64,000 nucleotides of DNA. Source: Micromonospora luteifusca. GTDB taxonomy: Bacteria; Actinomycetota; Actinomycetes; Mycobacteriales; Micromonosporaceae. The stretch is taken from assembly GCF_016907275.1 (NCBI RefSeq), contig NZ_JAFBBP010000001.1, forward strand, positions 1,974,001-2,038,000. Reading direction: 5' to 3'. This document shows positions 62,205-64,000 of the stretch, one piece after another. Every line of letters starts with the position of its first letter. Position 1 is the stretch's first letter. The position numbers were made by a program, and so were the translations under genes. Below the pieces are notes generated by a model that worked only from the letters and a program-made list of their open reading frames with translations, was not told where the DNA came from and did no database searches.

Positions 62205-62775
62205 GGCCGTCCACCTCACGCGCATCTACACCAAGGCCGGCGATGCCGGCATGACCAGGCTGAGCAACAACGAACAGGTACCGAAGACCGATCCACGAAT
62301 CGCCGCGTACGCGGATGTCGACGAGTGCAATGCGGCGATCGGCGTCGCGCTCGCCCTGGGCGGGCTCGACGAGGAACTGCGGGGCGTGCTGGGGTCGGTG
62401 CAGAACGATCTGTTCGACGTCGGGGCCGACCTGTCCACTCCCGTCGAGCCCGAGCCGAAATACCCGCCGCTTCGGGTGACCGAGGAGTACGTCGAGCGCC
62501 TGGAGGGCTGGTGCGACGAGTACAACGCACGCCTGACCAAGCTCGACTCCTTCATCCTCCCCGGCGGCACCGCGGGCGCGGCACTGCTGCACGTGGCAAG
62601 GACCACTGCCCGGCGTGCGGAACGAGCGGCGTGGGCGCTGGTCAGCCACGATCCGGAACGAACCAGCCCGCTCCCGGCAAAGTATCTCAACCGGCTCTCC
62701 GATCTGCTCTTTATCCTGTCAAGAACGGCAAATCCGGCGGGAGATGTGCTATGGGTGCCGGGCGGCAACCGCTGA
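62203..62775 (+). CDS. PduO-type ATP:cob(I)alamin adenosyltransferase
   Basis: This 190-residue enzyme makes adenosylcobalamin, the cofactor of IcmA and MeaA. Motifs are [13 protein letters not shown] (N-terminal ATP site; usually TKTGDxGxT), [20 protein letters not shown] and [25 protein letters not shown], the PduO signature (usually LPGG). ATG 62203 overlaps the divergent murA start by two bases, and no ribosome site is visible; the mRNA is probably leaderless. The downstream 1.2 kb carries no gene. Confidence 0.94.
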   Translation: MAVHLTRIYTKAGDAGMTRLSNNEQVPKTDPRIAAYADVDECNAAIGVALALGGLDEELRGVLGSVQNDLFDVGADLSTPVEPEPKYPPLRVTEEYVERLEGWCDEYNARLTKLDSFILPGGTAGAALLHVARTTARRAERAAWALVSHDPERTSPLPAKYLNRLSDLLFILSRTANPAGDVLWVPGGNR

Positions 62776-63224
62776 CCGATCGGTGCTCTCCACCACGTCA
62801 AGGTGTGCGTTCCCGATCTGGCCGTAACCACGCGCAACAAGGTGCAGCCTCCTAGCCGGCAGGCGACGTGAGGCCGGCTACGTCCGGCCCCCGTGCGGGT
62901 CCGGTCCGGCGGCTCCGGCCCCCGTGCGGCCGGTCCAACCCAGCGCTTCCCCGGCGCGGTGCAACCCGGTCCGACGCGGCGCAACACGGTCCGGACCCGG
63001 TGCGACCCGGGCCAACGCGGTGCGCCCGGACCGACGCGGCGCCGCCCGGACCGAGGCGGCGCGACCCGGACCGACGCGGCGCGGTGCGGCGCGACCCGGT
63101 CCGGCGCGGTACGGCCGGTCCGGCGTGGTACGGCCGGTCCGGCGTGGCGCAGTGCAGTGCGGTCGGCGCGGTGCGGCCGGTCCGGCCCAGCGCTTCCCGG
63201 CGCGGTACGACCCGGTCCAACGCA

Positions 63225-63295
63225 TGATCGACTTCATATCGCCGACATTGCGGTGTCCGGCCGCTCGGATACCGCAATGTCGCGGGAGTCGATCA
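63225..63295. repeat. Dispersed imperfect palindrome, copy 3
   Basis: Ends TGATCGACTTC and GGAGTCGATCA are complementary with two mismatches. The interior CGACATTGCGGT and ACCGCAATGTCG are perfectly paired. It has the same end sequences as copies 1 and 2 but is 71 bases long. Confidence 0.85.
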
Positions 63296-63396
63296 GACTC
63301 GCTTGATGGGCGCGGGCCACACGCTCCACTTGAATGCGCTGGGGCCGCACGGTCCACGAGCCGGGCTGAACAACCCGGCCGGGCCGACCAGCCCCG

Positions 63397-63472
63397 TGAG
63401 CCACTCCAGGTCGGCGATGTTGGGGTATCCAACCCAGCGGAAACCCCAACATCGCCAACCCTGTGTCGATCA
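63397..63472. repeat. Dispersed imperfect palindrome, copy 4
   Basis: Interior arms GGCGATGTTGGGGT and ACCCCAACATCGCC are perfect (14 bp). The left end TGAGCCACTCCAGG resembles copy 2, and the right end GTGTCGATCA matches copy 1. It is 76 bases long. Confidence 0.8.
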
Positions 63473-63491
63473 AGCCCGCCCACTCACCCGG

Positions 63492-63770
63492 CGAGGCAAA
63501 CCAGCCCCACAAAGGCAAAACCGGCCCCACGGAAAGGCAAACCGGCCCGGAGAGGCAAACCGGCCTCGATCGAGGCACCAGCGACTGCGGAGAGGCAGAA
63601 CCGACCGCAGGGCCACGACCGACCGCTGGAAGGCAGAACCGGCCGCAGAGGCAGAACCGACCGCGGAGAGGCACAACCGACCGCGGAGAGGCACAACCGA
63701 ACCGCGAAGAGGCACAACCGAACCGCGGAAAGGCACAACCGACCGCGCAGAGGCACAACCCGCCAAACCC
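63492..63770 (+). repeat. ~20-bp tandem array
   Basis: About 14 degenerate copies of a ~20-bp unit (GGCACAACCGACCGCGGAGA and variants with GGCAAACCGGCC or GGCAGAACC) run without unique spacers between them, so this is not CRISPR. There is no coding signal. Confidence 0.85.
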
Positions 63771-63825
63771 CGGTAACGGCAGCTGAGAATCCCCTCCCGC
63801 CGGACGGACGCAGAGTGCCCAACGA

Positions 63826-63899
63826 GGGTTTCCGGGGAGCCCGCCCGGCGCAGGGATCAAGCCTGACCGCCCGGAGCCGGGCGGGCTCCCCGGAAACCC
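63826..63899. repeat. Perfect 24-bp inverted repeat with 26-base loop
   Basis: The left arm starts GGGTTTCCGGGGAGCC and is exactly complementary to the right arm ending GGCTCCCCGGAAACCC. It lies ~70 bases downstream of a possible minus-strand stop at 63970 and may be a terminator or an element end. Confidence 0.8.
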
Positions 63900-63969
63900 A
63901 GACAGCGACCACGGACAGCTAGACAGGGACCACCGACACCTCAGACAGCGAACCAGAGACGACGACAGC
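63895..63969 (+). repeat. Short direct repeats AGACAGnGACCAC
   Basis: Three degenerate copies of a ~22-base unit containing AGACAGCGACCACGGACAGC follow the inverted repeat and end near a possible stop codon. Confidence 0.6.
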
Positions 63970-64000
63970 TCAGGCGGCCGGCCAGTCCTGGGAGGCCATA
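63970..64000 (-). CDS. Possible C-terminal end of a gene entering from the right
   Basis: Reading minus strand from the window edge gives Met-Ala-Ser-Gln-Asp-Trp-Pro-Ala-Ala-stop, uninterrupted but only nine residues. The preceding inverted repeat would suit a terminator. Too short to identify. Confidence 0.3.
   Translation of the reverse strand, partial: MASQDWPAA

Larger units (their letters stand above)
62776..63969. other. Repeat-rich region without credible genes
   Basis: Every open frame in this 1.2-kb stretch is Arg/Pro/Gly/Thr low complexity on both strands. From ~62880 to ~63230 there are degenerate GC-rich repeats built on CGGTCCGACGCGGCGC-like units. Then come two 76-bp-family palindromes, a ~20-bp tandem array, a large perfect inverted repeat and a short direct-repeat block. 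No ribosome sites with sensible starts are visible. Confidence 0.7.

Noticed and set aside
63492..63770. CRISPR-like array
   Set aside because: Units are contiguous and degenerate with no unique spacers, and no cas genes are present.
1..64000. rRNA, tRNA, integrase or insertion-sequence genes
   Set aside because: I looked for tRNA-like cloverleaf/TTCGA arms, rRNA core sequences and transposase or integrase motifs and saw none; a tRNA scan would be needed to exclude them fully.

Overview
The window is about 70% GC, with GTG starts, dense coding on both strands and third positions that are almost always G or C. Conservon-type GTPase operons, FilP/Scy-like coiled-coil proteins, NucS, a 180-kDa NAD-glutamate dehydrogenase, SigE-family ECF sigma factors and an actinobacterial Mce/thiolase/MeaB block all point to a filamentous actinomycete. 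Gene content and style fit Micromonosporaceae (Micromonospora-like); that is inference, not a computed placement. About 50 protein-coding genes are supported, two of them cut by the window edges. I saw no rRNA, tRNA or CRISPR array.

Left part (1-18.5 kb): signalling and envelope genes. Two SpoIIE/PP2C-type phosphatase proteins flank a MarR regulator. They are followed by a polyprenyl-phosphate sugar-1-phosphate transferase, a solute-binding/VWA protein and a beta-propeller lactonase. A complete four-gene conservon (sensor kinase, roadblock, DUF742, GTPase) occupies 7.7-11.5 kb. Next come two related accessory proteins, a sodium:solute symporter operon, and a secreted CBM2-GH6 cellulase with a CebR/CelR-like operator upstream.

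Middle (18.5-33.3 kb): a 471-residue charged-repeat surface protein sits next to a class F sortase. Beyond it are NAD-glutamate dehydrogenase, a lipoprotein penicillin-binding protein, an arginase-family enzyme with a long disordered tail, a CnoX-like thioredoxin/TPR protein, isobutyryl-CoA mutase large subunit (icmA) and an Asp23 protein.

Metabolic core (31-58 kb): acyl-CoA genes lie in several separate transcription units. They are icmA, meaB, thiolase, methylmalonyl-CoA epimerase, crotonyl-CoA carboxylase/reductase (ccrA), a double 3-hydroxyacyl-CoA dehydrogenase, ethylmalonyl-CoA mutase (meaA) and a single 3-hydroxybutyryl-CoA dehydrogenase. Together they give acetyl-CoA to acetoacetyl-CoA to 3-hydroxybutyryl-CoA, then crotonyl-CoA to ethylmalonyl-CoA to methylsuccinyl-CoA, plus butyryl/isobutyryl-CoA and methylmalonyl-CoA interconversion. 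The cobalamin adenosyltransferase at 62.2 kb would supply the mutases' cofactor. A related 17-bp motif (core CTGAACGR) occurs just upstream of icmA, thiolase/mce, ccrA, the double dehydrogenase, meaA and hbd, which suggests one regulator controls the scattered set. Between these units lie FilP/Scy-like polarity genes, an AI-2E-type permease, hydrolases, an ECF sigma/membrane partner pair, an FHA protein, an aldehyde dehydrogenase, NucS and an ABC exporter.

Right end (58-64 kb): a lipoprotein, a Ser/Thr kinase, an ECF sigma factor, a MurA carrying Asp where fosfomycin-sensitive enzymes have Cys, and the cobalamin adenosyltransferase. The last 1.2 kb is repeat-rich and apparently non-coding.

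Two repeat phenomena stand out. One is a dispersed family of 71-76-bp imperfect palindromes (four copies). The other is short tandem repeats at or across the 3' ends of several genes.
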